In this document: piece by piece, positions 1-9,283 of the stretch
Layout of the letters: each line of letters begins with the position of its first letter
Position numbering within the stretch: the first letter of the stretch is position 1
NCBI RefSeq assembly: GCF_017304615.1
Contig: NZ_JAFKLZ010000001.1
Coordinates: forward strand, 1,240,001 to 1,304,000
Direction of reading: 5' to 3'
Source: Sphingomonas sp.
Lineage (GTDB): Bacteria > Pseudomonadota > Alphaproteobacteria > Sphingomonadales > Sphingomonadaceae
Length of the DNA: 64,000 nucleotides
Program-made: the position numbers and the translations under genes
The notes under the pieces: model-generated
Told to the model about the DNA's origin: nothing
Database searches by the model: none
Seen by the model: the letters and a program-made list of their open reading frames with translations, nothing else

Positions 1-2402
1 CTCAGCCCCATCGTGAAGGGCACGCCGCTCGACCCGTTGGCCATCGCCTGCACCGTGCCGGTCCGGTTGGCATAGTCGATCTTCGCGCGTGCCACGGCGA
101 GGACGGTGTCGCCGTACCGCAGGTTGGCGAGCTGGACGTCGGCCAGCACCCGCGGCGCGTTCGGGTAGAGGATGATCGTCCCCGTCGCGAGCGCGCGCCC
201 GATCGTGAAGTCGACCGCCCCGGGGATCTTAGCGTTATAGGCGCGGGCGTCGAAATCGGCGCGCTGGACGTCGCCCTCCGCAGCAAGGGTCGCGACGCCG
301 TTGACCCCGGAACCCGCGAATTTCAGCGTCCCCGCGAACGGCCCGGCTGGCGTCTGCTGAAGGTTGCCGAGCAGATTGATCCCGGCAAGCTGCGTCCCCT
401 GATTGACCTGTACCGTCAGCACCTTGCCGGTGCGGATGAACACGTCGGCGCCGAACGCGCCATAGGCGGTGTCGCCTTTTGCGATCACGGCATAGCCGTC
501 GCCCTTGCCCCGGATCGTCGCTTCGAGGCCCGACAGTCCCACGCCCATGCCCGGGCGCGGCGCGCGGATGACGGCGACCGGCGCGCTCGCGGTACCCGTG
601 ACTCGCGCCGAAACCGGGCCGTACGCCTTCGACAGGCCATCGCCCGCGAACAGCAATTGTCCGTTGGGGGAATAGCTCCCCGCGCCCCGATACAGCGTGA
701 ATTGCGGCGCCGTCAGCTTTACGTTGTTGAACGTGATCAACCCGTTGGTGTCGTAACCGACGTCGCTCGACACCAGCGCATTGCCGCCCAGGAAATCGGA
801 TACGCCGCCATTGAAGATGCGCTTGGTCCGCGCGACGACATGGCCCTTGATCCCGAATCCGCCCGACGGGACGCTCACCAGCTTTGCGTCGGTGGTCAGA
901 TTGACGATGCCGATGCCGTCGATCGTGTAATCGTTGACTCTGCCCTTCAGCGCGCCGGTGTAGCGGCCGCTCGGCAGATCGGCGACGACGATCGCGGTGG
1001 CGTCGATCCGGTCCGATTTGAGCTTGAGGTTGTCGGACAGCAGCTTGCCGTTCGCATAGGCGAAATCGCCGATCGCGCTGACATTGGTGAGCAGATTGCC
1101 TGCCGCCGCGTTCAATCCGGTCACGCGCCGTGCCCGTGCGTTGACCGGGACCAGCACATGCTTCGCATCGACCGTCGCCTTGCCCGATGCGGCTAAACCT
1201 TCAACCCCGGTGCCGTTGAACGACAGAGCGGCCGCGCTGATGCTGTAGCCGATCGTCGGCGTCGCGAACGGCCCGTCGAGCGTCAGGTGCGCCATCGCGT
1301 CGCGCCCCGCCAGATTGGGCAGGATCGCACCCGGCGTCAGCAACCGCGCATCGACGACGACATTGCCGAACGTATTCTCGCCCAGGTCAAACAGCCCGTT
1401 CGCCGCGACCGCCAGCGCGCTCGACTTGAGCGTCATCCGCGTCGTCGCCTTGCGCTTGTCGAGCGTCGCGGCGACATCGATCATCATCCCGCCCGCGGTC
1501 AGCCGCTCGACCGGGCCGGCCATATAGAGTCCGGGATGAGTCAATCCGCGGATCGTGAACGTGCCGTTCGCCGCGCCGAGGTCGAGATTGGCGAGATTCT
1601 GGCCGCCGAGCGTCGCGATCCCCTTGCCGGTCCATGACTTCCAATCGCCTTTGCCGTCGACACGGACAGCGAGTGGCGCCTTTGTACCGCTCATCGCCGC
1701 GACCACGCCGTCGCCGGGCGCGTCGAGCGAGGCCTTGATCGTCAGCCGGTCGTCCTTCGGGACCGCGTCGAGCGTCAGCCGCAGCCTGTCGCCGCCAGCA
1801 ATCCCCGGCCCGCGCAAGGCGTCGGCATTGGCGACGAGCTGGGCGCGCCCGCTCGCAATGTGCGTCGCGCCGTCGATGCGGACCAGATGCGACTGGCCCG
1901 TCACCCCCTTCACCAGCACCAAACGGTCGACCTTCAGCCGGTCGATGTCTATGTCGATGTCGGGCAACAAAGGCGCATTGGGATCGCTGGGCTTTAGGTC
2001 TACCGCCCGCGTCATGGTGACGAGCGGCGCTTCCATCGAATTGACGTCGATATGATTCCAGAAGAACTGGAACGGGTGCCAGTCGATCACGGCTGACGGC
2101 GCGGTCAGGAACACCCCCTTGGTGTCGCTGACGCGCAGATCGACCAACTCCATGCGGTTGTAGATCGATCCCTTGATCCGCCCGACCTTGATGTTGAGCC
2201 CGGTCTCGGTTGTGTAGGCCGCGAGGCGCGAGACGATGAAGCGATGCCCCGGCGCGGTGTCGAGCAACACATATACCGCAAGCAACAATGCCGCGATGCC
2301 GAGCAGGACGATCGCGACCCAGCGCGTGATCGACTGCCACAGCGGTCGGCGCACGACAACCACCGTCTCCGGCGCATCCGCGGGGACGACCGTATCCGCC
2401 AT
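1..2402 (-). CDS. tamB: TamB-family translocation and assembly module protein (partial, C-terminus beyond left edge)
   Basis: TamB is a long inner-membrane-anchored periplasmic beta-helical protein that works with the outer-membrane protein TamA in moving lipids or proteins to the outer membrane. The reading frame is open from an ATG at 2402 to the window edge (about 800 codons). It starts with a short cytoplasmic segment, one membrane anchor at about residues 28-47, then a long repetitive beta-rich region typical of the AsmA/TamB group. The ATG overlaps the stop of the upstream tamA by one base (TGATG), so translation is coupled. The DUF490 C-terminal domain lies outside the window. The family call rests on architecture and on the tamA partner. 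Confidence 0.88.
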   Translation of the reverse strand, partial: MADTVVPADAPETVVVVRRPLWQSITRWVAIVLLGIAALLLAVYVLLDTAPGHRFIVSRLAAYTTETGLNIKVGRIKGSIYNRMELVDLRVSDTKGVFLTAPSAVIDWHPFQFFWNHIDVNSMEAPLVTMTRAVDLKPSDPNAPLLPDIDIDIDRLKVDRLVLVKGVTGQSHLVRIDGATHIASGRAQLVANADALRGPGIAGGDRLRLTLDAVPKDDRLTIKASLDAPGDGVVAAMSGTKAPLAVRVDGKGDWKSWTGKGIATLGGQNLANLDLGAANGTFTIRGLTHPGLYMAGPVERLTAGGMMIDVAATLDKRKATTRMTLKSSALAVAANGLFDLGENTFGNVVVDARLLTPGAILPNLAGRDAMAHLTLDGPFATPTIGYSISAAALSFNGTGVEGLAASGKATVDAKHVLVPVNARARRVTGLNAAAGNLLTNVSAIGDFAYANGKLLSDNLKLKSDRIDATAIVVADLPSGRYTGALKGRVNDYTIDGIGIVNLTTDAKLVSVPSGGFGIKGHVVARTKRIFNGGVSDFLGGNALVSSDVGYDTNGLITFNNVKLTAPQFTLYRGAGSYSPNGQLLFAGDGLSKAYGPVSARVTGTASAPVAVIRAPRPGMGVGLSGLEATIRGKGDGYAVIAKGDTAYGAFGADVFIRTGKVLTVQVNQGTQLAGINLLGNLQQTPAGPFAGTLKFAGSGVNGVATLAAEGDVQRADFDARAYNAKIPGAVDFTIGRALATGTIILYPNAPRVLADVQLANLRYGDTVLAVARAKIDYANRTGTVQAMANGSSGVPFTMGL

Positions 2403-4648
2403 CAGAATGCCTGGCCGATCGAAATGTAGAGAGCGATGCGGCCGTCGCCCTTGCGCCGGTTGAGCGGCGTCGCGACGTCGACGCGGACCGGGCCGAAATT
2501 GGTGTAGAACCGCCCGCCGATCCCCGCACCGAAGCGCAGATCCTTGAACTTCGGCATGCTGGATTCGTACGAATTGCCGCCGTCGAGGAACGGCACGATC
2601 CCGAAATTGCCGAAGCGATAGCGCGCTTCGACGGCGAATTCGTTGAGGCTGCGGCCGCCGACTGGATCGCCGTTGGGATCGAACGGGCCGAGCCGCTGAT
2701 AGCCGTAACCGCGCACCGACCCGCCGCCGCCGCCATAATAGCGCCGCGACGGCGCGAGATCGTCGCGCGCGATGTTCTGGATCGACCCGACGCGGACGCG
2801 CCCCGCCAGCACCAGGTTGTCCATCACCGGATAGTAGGTGCTGGCCTCTGCGATCGCACGCAGATAGGGCCGCACCGCGCCCCGTACCGACGTTTCGGGG
2901 CTGAGCGACAGCTTGAACCGATAGCCCTTCGTCGGGTCCAGCAGGTCGTTGGTGGTATCGAATTGCCCCGCGACCGGCAGCGCGGCGATGAAATAGGTTC
3001 CGCGCCGGCGCTTGGCCAACGCGAAGTCATAGACATCCTCGTTGGTGCCGGTCAGTTCGAACCCGTATTGATACGTGAATTTCTTCTGCCAGATCGGCGT
3101 GGAATCATAGGATACGCGCCCGATCAGCGACAGCGACACGGCGTTGAACGCGTCGTAATTGTTGCGCCCAGCCGCCAGCCCGAAACTCAGCGTACGGTCG
3201 CGCTGACGCCAGTTCGATCGGCGGAAAGTTATGCCTGCCCCCTGTTCCTGCGTGCCCGCCACCGCATTCAGGATCAGCGCGCCCTCTGGGGGGAACGCGT
3301 TGCGCGCGGTGTAGGTCGCCTCGGCACGAAGTCCTTGCCCGGTGCTATAGCCTCCCGTCGCAGCGATCGAGCGCGTCTTGCCGACACGCTGGGTCACGGC
3401 AATATCGACGATGCGCGTACCGTCCGGCGCGTCCTTGCCCGTATCGACCGGTTCGACCGTAACGGTCGAGAACAGGCCGGTCGCGACCAAAGCCTTGCGC
3501 AGATCGTCGATACCGCGCGTGTCGTACAGTTGCCCCGGCTTGAAGCGGCGCAGCACGCGGATATGGTCGGCCCCGAACGCCAATCGCCCGTTCGTCGTGA
3601 TGTCACCGAAACGCGACCGCGGTCCCGTGTCGATCGGCAGCGTATAGTCCCCGGTGAAGTTGCTTTCATCGAGCAGGATGTCGCGCGTGCCCAGCCGGGC
3701 GAACGGATAGCCGGTCTGGCCGAGCTGGAGACTGACATTCGCCTCCGCGCCCTGGATGCGTTCGGCTTCGATCGGGTCGCCGGTGCGCAGCGGCAGGTTC
3801 CTCGCGATCAGGTCGTCGGGCGGCAACGGATAGGCGTCGACCGCGATCGCGCCGAGCCGATACAGCTTGCCCGGCACCGCATTTATCACCGCGCGGACTC
3901 GGGTCGGGTCGTTGGGGATCGTTTCGATCACCGATACCGCGCTGGCGTCGTAATAGCCCTTGCTCTTCATCAAGCGGACGGCGAGCGCTTCGTCCTCGCG
4001 GGCGCGGGCAGTGACCATCGGGATGTTCGCCGCCTTGCCGCCGCCTTTCTTGAGCGCCGAGAAGGTGCGGAAATCGCCGCCGAGGTCGAGCGCGTCGAGT
4101 CCGTTGATTACGGTGTCGTAGCGGACCTGCGCGCCCTTTTTGTCGTTGGTCGCCGCAACCTCGACCACCGGGACGGTATTGTAGCTGTCGAGCGGGACCA
4201 GCGGCTGGGCGAGTTCCGCCGGCGGTTCGGACGGCGGCGGCAGCGTGCCGGGCGCCACGACCGGCGCTGGCGATGCGGTGACGCTATCGGGCGCTTTGTC
4301 GGCAGTCTGTGGCGTGAACGGCGCATCCTGCGGAATCGGTTCGAGCGGCGCGTTGATGTCGTCGGACAATTTGGGCAGCGCCGCGTTGAAATCCTTGTCG
4401 GTGACGATCGGCTTGTCGCCGTCGGGGTCGGCGGTGGGCGTCGGAATCGGCACCGGCTTGCCCTGCTGGCCTCCCGGCGTCGTCGGCGCGGGTGTCGTCT
4501 GGGCGAGCAAAACGCCCGGCACGAGCGCACCCACCGCAATCGCGTAACAAGCCTGGTTGACGATACGCGACACGACAGCCCCTTTGCCGGGGATCCTGCT
4601 ATCGGCCCCTTCCTCGACTGCCAACGCTTTCTCCTGCGCCGAGTTCAT
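2402..4648 (-). CDS. tamA: TamA/BamA-family outer-membrane protein (Omp85)
   Basis: Predicted outer-membrane partner of TamB, 748 aa. A start at 4648 is chosen because it overlaps the marR stop as ATGA; the frame is open further upstream but there it only shadows marR. A hydrophobic export signal lies at about residues 34-49 with a plausible cleavage after LLA, followed by a Pro/Thr-rich low-complexity linker to about residue 170. POTRA-like repeats and a C-terminal beta-barrel follow, and the protein ends in an aromatic residue (GQAF), as expected of BAM substrates. The proline-rich linker makes it longer than E. coli TamA (577 aa). Order marR-tamA-tamB with overlapping ends implies one transcript. 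Confidence 0.9.
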   Translation of the reverse strand: MNSAQEKALAVEEGADSRIPGKGAVVSRIVNQACYAIAVGALVPGVLLAQTTPAPTTPGGQQGKPVPIPTPTADPDGDKPIVTDKDFNAALPKLSDDINAPLEPIPQDAPFTPQTADKAPDSVTASPAPVVAPGTLPPPSEPPAELAQPLVPLDSYNTVPVVEVAATNDKKGAQVRYDTVINGLDALDLGGDFRTFSALKKGGGKAANIPMVTARAREDEALAVRLMKSKGYYDASAVSVIETIPNDPTRVRAVINAVPGKLYRLGAIAVDAYPLPPDDLIARNLPLRTGDPIEAERIQGAEANVSLQLGQTGYPFARLGTRDILLDESNFTGDYTLPIDTGPRSRFGDITTNGRLAFGADHIRVLRRFKPGQLYDTRGIDDLRKALVATGLFSTVTVEPVDTGKDAPDGTRIVDIAVTQRVGKTRSIAATGGYSTGQGLRAEATYTARNAFPPEGALILNAVAGTQEQGAGITFRRSNWRQRDRTLSFGLAAGRNNYDAFNAVSLSLIGRVSYDSTPIWQKKFTYQYGFELTGTNEDVYDFALAKRRRGTYFIAALPVAGQFDTTNDLLDPTKGYRFKLSLSPETSVRGAVRPYLRAIAEASTYYPVMDNLVLAGRVRVGSIQNIARDDLAPSRRYYGGGGGSVRGYGYQRLGPFDPNGDPVGGRSLNEFAVEARYRFGNFGIVPFLDGGNSYESSMPKFKDLRFGAGIGGRFYTNFGPVRVDVATPLNRRKGDGRIALYISIGQAF

Positions 4649-5145
4649 TCGATCGGTTCGGGCGCGATCCGGGCCGCGGCCAGTTCGATCCGTTCGAGCA
4701 TCGCCGACAAGGTACGGCGTTCGGCCGGATCGAGCTGTTCGAAGATCGCGGCCTCCATCTCCAACGCCTTGGGCGCGACCTGATCGTATAGCGCGCGACC
4801 GGTCGCCGTCAGCGTCAGCAAATGCGACCGCCTGTCGCCCGCATTGGGTTGCCGCGCAATCAGCCCGCGTTCCACCAGGGCTTGCGCAGCGCGACTGACC
4901 GTCACCTTGTCCATCCGCGTCGCCACACCGACGGCTTGCTGCGCGATCGGCTGCCCCTCTGCAATAACTGCGATCAACCGCCATTCCGGAATCTTCAGGG
5001 CGAACAGCCGATCGTATGCGGTCGCGATCGCCTCCGACACGCGATTAGACACGACCGAAAGCCGATAGGGCAGAAAGGTGTCGAGCTTGAGTTGTGTCAC
5101 ATTGGTGACGCTAGCGCGCCCCATCCTTCCCGTCACCCCGAACAT
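4645..5145 (-). CDS. MarR-family transcriptional regulator
   Basis: A 166-aa winged-helix regulator. The wHTH is seen in the segment TRMDKVTVSRAAQALVERGL followed by the wing with a GDRRS motif typical of MarR proteins (D and R in the wing). It is divergent from hppD, with only 84 bp between the start codons, and that gap holds a perfect GTTTCAATTGAAAC palindrome, the likely operator. It is also the first gene of an overlapping marR-tamA-tamB operon. Inferred role: repression of hppD/hmgA, itself or both in response to an aromatic ligand; no ligand can be read from the sequence. The true start may be a little downstream, at VTQLKLDTF. Confidence 0.88.
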   Translation of the reverse strand: MFGVTGRMGRASVTNVTQLKLDTFLPYRLSVVSNRVSEAIATAYDRLFALKIPEWRLIAVIAEGQPIAQQAVGVATRMDKVTVSRAAQALVERGLIARQPNAGDRRSHLLTLTATGRALYDQVAPKALEMEAAIFEQLDPAERRTLSAMLERIELAAARIAPEPIE

Positions 5146-5195
5146 GCCCGGCGATCACGTCTTTGGTGTGGACGCCAGGCCCGAACCACGATATA

Positions 5196-5209
5196 GTTTC
5201 AATTGAAAC
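5196..5209. promoter_or_regulatory. Palindromic operator candidate between marR and hppD
   Basis: GTTTCAATTGAAAC is a perfect 14-bp inverted repeat, centred 28 bp before the hppD ATG and 57 bp before the marR start. MarR dimers bind short palindromes of this size. The position fits shared control of both divergent genes. Binding is inferred, not shown. Confidence 0.6.
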
Positions 5210-5229
5210 CACTTTCCCCGGAGCCGACC

Positions 5230-6297
5230 ATGACCGACAGCCACGACAACCCGATGGGCCTCGACGGCTTCGAATTCGTCGAATTCACCTCGCCCGATCC
5301 GGCGGCGATGGCCGATCTGTTCGAGAAGATGGGCTTCACCCATGTCGGCAATCACCGGTCCAAGAACGTGCGCCGTTACGCGCAGGGCGACATCAACTTT
5401 CTGTTGAACATGGAAGACGCTGGGCAAGTCGCGGGCTTCCGCAACGCGCATGGGCCGAGCGCCAATGCGATGGCGTTCCGCGTCGCCGACGCTGCCAGGG
5501 CGCTCAAGCTGGCCGAGGAACGCGGCGCGGTCCCGGTCGAGGGCAAGGTCGGCCCGGCCGAACTCAACATCCCGGCGATCGAGGGGATCGGCGGCGCGAA
5601 CCTGTATCTGGTCGATCGCCGCGGCGGATCGACGATCTACGACATCGACTTCGAACCGACCGGCGCGGGGGTGGACGATCATAGCGTCGGCCTCCACACG
5701 CTCGACCACCTGACCCACAACCTTCTGCGCGGGCGGATGGATTATTGGGCCGATTATTACGAACGCATCTTCAACTTCCGCCAAATCCGCTATTTCGACA
5801 TCGAGGGTCAGGCGACCGGCCTGTTCTCCAAGGCGATGACCGCTCCCGACGACAAGATCCGCATCCCGCTCAACGAAAGCCAGGACGAGCATTCGCAGAT
5901 CGAGGAGTTCATCAAGGATTATAAGGGCGAAGGCATCCAGCACCTGGCGCTCGCGACCGACGACATCTTCACGACGGTCGATCAACTGCGCGCCAACGGC
6001 ATCCGCTTCCAGACCACGCCGCAGACCTATTTCGACCTGATCGACAAGCGACTGCCCGGTCACAACCATGACGTCGAAGAAATGCGCAAGCGCGACATCC
6101 TGATCGACGGCGCGCCGGAAACGGGCGGCGGCCTGTTGCTCCAGATCTTCACCGAGAACATGGTCGGTCCGATCTTCTTCGAGATCATCCAGCGCAAGGG
6201 CAATGACGGCTTCGGCGAGGGTAATTTCAAGGCACTGTTCGAGAGTATCGAGCTGGATCAAATCCGTCGCGGTGTGGTGCCGGGGGTGGAGGCGTAA
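5230..6297 (+). CDS. hppD: 4-hydroxyphenylpyruvate dioxygenase
   Basis: Fe(II)-dependent enzyme converting 4-hydroxyphenylpyruvate to homogentisate in tyrosine breakdown. It is 355 aa, the normal length, with two vicinal-oxygen-chelate halves. The iron ligands of the family are recognisable: His in the HTLDHLTHN segment, His in GIQHLALATDD, and Glu in the C-terminal FFEIIQRKG motif. The GFGEGNFKALFESIE tail is highly typical. The ATG at 5230 is chosen over an in-frame TTG at 5203 because GGAG at 5220-5223 is 6 bases upstream and the TTG sits inside the palindrome. It is followed by hmgA, so the pair forms the first steps of homogentisate catabolism; maleylacetoacetate isomerase and fumarylacetoacetase genes are not in the window. 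Confidence 0.97.
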   Translation: MTDSHDNPMGLDGFEFVEFTSPDPAAMADLFEKMGFTHVGNHRSKNVRRYAQGDINFLLNMEDAGQVAGFRNAHGPSANAMAFRVADAARALKLAEERGAVPVEGKVGPAELNIPAIEGIGGANLYLVDRRGGSTIYDIDFEPTGAGVDDHSVGLHTLDHLTHNLLRGRMDYWADYYERIFNFRQIRYFDIEGQATGLFSKAMTAPDDKIRIPLNESQDEHSQIEEFIKDYKGEGIQHLALATDDIFTTVDQLRANGIRFQTTPQTYFDLIDKRLPGHNHDVEEMRKRDILIDGAPETGGGLLLQIFTENMVGPIFFEIIQRKGNDGFGEGNFKALFESIELDQIRRGVVPGVEA

Positions 6298-6320
6298 CCG
6301 CGCAACACATGCTGGCCGTC

Positions 6321-6405
6321 ACCCTGAACTTGTTTCAGGGTCCATCGCGCCACAGGCAGCGACTTAGCAATTGGAGAGATGGATGCTGAAACAAGTTCAG
6401 CATGA
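6321..6405. repeat. Paired-hairpin dispersed repeat overlapping the hmgA 5' end
   Basis: Two stem-loops with 8-bp arms and 5-nt loops: ACCCTGAA-cttgt-TTCAGGGT at 6321-6341 and ATGCTGAA-acaag-TTCAGCAT at 6383-6403. The two loops are complementary to each other. The same plan recurs at 37403-37485 and 44526-44595. The second hairpin contains the likely hmgA start codon. Confidence 0.75.
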
Positions 6406-7816
6406 AGGCAGCGGGTACATGACCGGCCTCGGCAACCACTTCGCGACCGAAGCCGTCGCGGGCGCGCTGCCGGTCGGGCGCAACTCCCCGCAAAAGCCGG
6501 CGTTCGGCCTCTATGCGGAGCAGCTCAGCGGTACCGCGTTCACCGCGCCGCGGCACGAGAACCGGCGGACGTGGCTGTATCGCCTGCGCCCCAGCGCAGC
6601 GCACCCCGCTTTCACGCGCTATGAGGGCGCGCCGCGTTTCGCGCCCGGCCTGTCGAAACGCCCCCTCGCCCCCAACCGCCTGCGCTGGCAGCCGCTTGAG
6701 GAGGCTCAGGACGCCGACTGGCTCGACAGCCTGACAACGATGGTCGTGGCGGGCGACGGTCCGCGCACGCAGGCCGGGGTCGCGATGCACGTCTATCACG
6801 CGACGCGCGACATGACCGACCGTGCCTTCGCCAGCGCGGATGGGGAATTGCTGATCCTGCCCGAACAGGGCGCTTTGCGCATTCTCACCGAAATGGGCCG
6901 AATCGATATCGCCCCCGGCCAGGTGGCGGTGATCCCGCGTGGCGTCCGCTTCCGCGTCGAACTGATCGATGGACGAGCGCGCGGCTATGTCGCGGAAAAC
7001 CATGGCCAACCGTTCCGCCTCCCCGATCTCGGCCCGATCGGGTCGAACGGCCTCGCCAATCCGCGCGATTTCGAGACGCCGGTGGCCTGGTTCGAGGATC
7101 GCGAAGGCGACTTCGCGCTTATCCAGAAATTCGAAGGCGCGTGCTGGTCGACCAATCTCGGCCGCAGCCCGCTCGATGTCGTCGCGTGGCACGGCAATTA
7201 CGCGCCGTACCGTTACGATCTGGCGCGCTTCAACACGATCGGCAGCATCAGCTTCGACCACCCCGATCCGTCGATCTTCACCGTCCTTACCTCGCCCAGC
7301 GACGTGCCCGGCACCGCGAACGCCGATTTCGTGATCTTCCCGCCGCGCTGGATGGTCGCCGAGAACACGTTCCGCCCGCCCTGGTTCCACCGCAACACGA
7401 TGAGCGAGTGCATGGGGCTGCTCTACGGCGCCTACGACGCCAAGGCCGAAGGCTTTCGCCCCGGCGCGATGAGCCTGCACAACCAGATGAGCGGACACGG
7501 GCCGGACGTAGCGAGCTGGAAAGGCGCCAGCGAGGCCGACCTCAAGCCGCACAAGATCGATGGCACGATGGCGTTCATGATCGAGAGCCGCTGGGTGTTC
7601 CACTGCACTGACTACGCGCTGGAAACGAGCGCGCTGGATGAGGACTATGACGAGGTGTGGTCGGGGTTTCCGAAGGGGGAGCTGCCAAACGGCGACCAGT
7701 CGTCGTCCTTGTCCTTGGGGCTGAGCAGCGTCCTCGCCTCGTCCAGTTTTCCCGCTACGATCAGGTTTAGCGCGTCGAGCGGTACATTCTTGTCACGCGC
7801 AAGGTGCGGAGCATAG
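6383..7816 (+). CDS. hmgA: Homogentisate 1,2-dioxygenase with a C-terminal extension
   Basis: Ring-cleaving Fe(II) dioxygenase turning homogentisate into maleylacetoacetate. Clear family features include [21 protein letters not shown] and the cupin-type metal region around YHSPL-like and FRPPWFHRN motifs. The ATG at 6383 has GGAG at 6373-6376 and retains the Tyr that precedes the M-T-G-x-G-N motif in the family; an ATG at 6419 would lose it. The first residues (MLKQVQHEG) are therefore encoded by a dispersed repeat. After the family's normal end near SGFPKGELP, about 40 Ser-rich residues follow, and the TAG at 7814 lies 172 bp inside the convergent gene. This makes 477 aa against about 430-450 usual. 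Confidence 0.95.
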   Translation: MLKQVQHEGSGYMTGLGNHFATEAVAGALPVGRNSPQKPAFGLYAEQLSGTAFTAPRHENRRTWLYRLRPSAAHPAFTRYEGAPRFAPGLSKRPLAPNRLRWQPLEEAQDADWLDSLTTMVVAGDGPRTQAGVAMHVYHATRDMTDRAFASADGELLILPEQGALRILTEMGRIDIAPGQVAVIPRGVRFRVELIDGRARGYVAENHGQPFRLPDLGPIGSNGLANPRDFETPVAWFEDREGDFALIQKFEGACWSTNLGRSPLDVVAWHGNYAPYRYDLARFNTIGSISFDHPDPSIFTVLTSPSDVPGTANADFVIFPPRWMVAENTFRPPWFHRNTMSECMGLLYGAYDAKAEGFRPGAMSLHNQMSGHGPDVASWKGASEADLKPHKIDGTMAFMIESRWVFHCTDYALETSALDEDYDEVWSGFPKGELPNGDQSSSLSLGLSSVLASSSFPATIRFSASSGTFLSRARCGA

Positions 7817-9213
7817 GCGAGCGCCTGTAGCGCGCGAGCCGCGGTCGGGCCGTCGCCATCGGCTAACGCCTGCCGTGCAACGGCTAGCCGGATGCCGTTG
7901 CTTTCCGGCGCCAACACTGCTGCGCGCAGCAACGCCTTGACCGCGCTGGGGGTCGGTTTGACCTTGGCCGCCACAAAGCTGGCGTAAAACAGATAGAGCG
8001 GCATCACGGCATTAGGGTTGCTCTTGTTGGCTTTCAGATACCATCCGCGCGCCGCCGACCAGACTTTGGGATCGGTCGTGTTGGCGAGCGCCGCGCGTGA
8101 TACAGCGACCCGTCCCTTCATGACGAGCGCCGGTTCCAAATCAGCCTGGATCGCGAGAGCGCGGTCGGCGGCCTGATCCGCGCGGTCGGTGCGTCCCGCC
8201 TTGAATTCCATTTCGGCGACTTGTGCCTGCAACAGAGCGTCGTCAGGATATTTCTTCGCAATCCCCTCGGCCTGGATCGCCAACCCCAGCCTGTAGTCTT
8301 TGGCGGTTCGGCGGATCGCGATGTAAGTCGGCATCAACGCGGCTTGGCCCGGCGGCATCGTCGTGACAGTGGCGGTCACGGGCTTGGGCGGCGAAATGAG
8401 CAACGGCGCCTCTAATTTGCCGCGGCGATACAGGTCAAGTTCGGTGTCGAGCGCCTTCAGATCGCCGAACGCCTTGGCCGCCGCGGCCATGCTCGGTTCG
8501 CCCCGGTTTATCCCCGTCAGATATTTGTCCAGCTGCCCTTTGTGACTCGGCCGCAGGAGCAGCAGGTGGGTCAGCAGCCAGCCGCGCGAATAGAGCAGCG
8601 AGACATCGTCGGGGTAGCCGTTGCGTCCGGGATCGAACAATTGCTTCAGCGGCACGCGGATGTCGCGCCCCAATCCTTCCGTACGATAACTTGCCGGATG
8701 ACCGATCGTCAGCGAACCATCGTCACCGAAGGTCGTGTTGGCATTGAATTCGGCGAACCCTTCCGAAAACCACATCGGATAGGCGACCGGAAAGTTGGAA
8801 TACATGAAGTGGTGCGAATATTCGTGGAGCAGCACCACCTGAGAACTCGACTGGCGGCCCTTGGTCTTGCGGTCAGCGTCGGGCGAGTGCAAGCTGACGA
8901 TGAACGAGCGCTCCGCGTCAGGATTGTAATACCCGAGCACGCCGGGGCAATAAACGCAGGCTCGGTTGAACAGGTCTTCCCGCAACGCATAGATAGTGAT
9001 CGGCCGCAACGCCTGATCGGGATTTTCCTTGACGCCGTAAAGCAGCCGCAGCGCGGCATCGAACTTCTCGAGCCTGATCGCGTAGCCTCGCGCATTGTCT
9101 TCGGTGTCGTCGATCGACAGGATGAAATGCTCAGTCCGCACCTGCCGCCATTCGGCCTTCGCGGGCGCCGTGACCATCGCCAGTGTTGCCAACGCCACGA
9201 TCAACTTATGCAT
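7645..9213 (-). CDS. Secreted gluzincin-like peptidase with TPR-type C-terminus
   Basis: A 522-aa exported protein. The start at 9213 gives a clean signal peptide ([20 protein letters not shown]) and follows a G-rich Shine-Dalgarno. A zinc-peptidase HExxH motif (LLHEYSHHF) lies near residues 129-133, with a downstream Glu in [10 protein letters not shown] that would be the third ligand, as in M1/DUF1570-like gluzincins. The second half (about 300-500) is alpha-helical with TPR-like repeats rich in Ala. Substrate is unknown. It is convergent with hmgA and their coding regions overlap by 172 bp, an unusual length. Neighbour ALDH is 70 bp upstream on the same strand. Confidence 0.75.
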   Translation of the reverse strand: MHKLIVALATLAMVTAPAKAEWRQVRTEHFILSIDDTEDNARGYAIRLEKFDAALRLLYGVKENPDQALRPITIYALREDLFNRACVYCPGVLGYYNPDAERSFIVSLHSPDADRKTKGRQSSSQVVLLHEYSHHFMYSNFPVAYPMWFSEGFAEFNANTTFGDDGSLTIGHPASYRTEGLGRDIRVPLKQLFDPGRNGYPDDVSLLYSRGWLLTHLLLLRPSHKGQLDKYLTGINRGEPSMAAAAKAFGDLKALDTELDLYRRGKLEAPLLISPPKPVTATVTTMPPGQAALMPTYIAIRRTAKDYRLGLAIQAEGIAKKYPDDALLQAQVAEMEFKAGRTDRADQAADRALAIQADLEPALVMKGRVAVSRAALANTTDPKVWSAARGWYLKANKSNPNAVMPLYLFYASFVAAKVKPTPSAVKALLRAAVLAPESNGIRLAVARQALADGDGPTAARALQALAYAPHLARDKNVPLDALNLIVAGKLDEARTLLSPKDKDDDWSPFGSSPFGNPDHTSS

Positions 9214-9283
9214 ATCTGCCCCCGCCCGATTCGCAGCGAAACCTAGGGTAAACAGTCGTTTCGGCACAACGGTCTGGAGGCCG

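Noticed and set aside
2963-4783. A 606-codon open frame opposite tamA
   Set aside because: Shadow frame; tamA has signal, linker and terminal aromatic residue as expected, the other strand does not.
5196-5209. Resemblance of GTTTCAAT...GAAAC to a CRISPR repeat
   Set aside because: Only one copy, no spacers and no cas genes; its place between divergent genes fits an operator.
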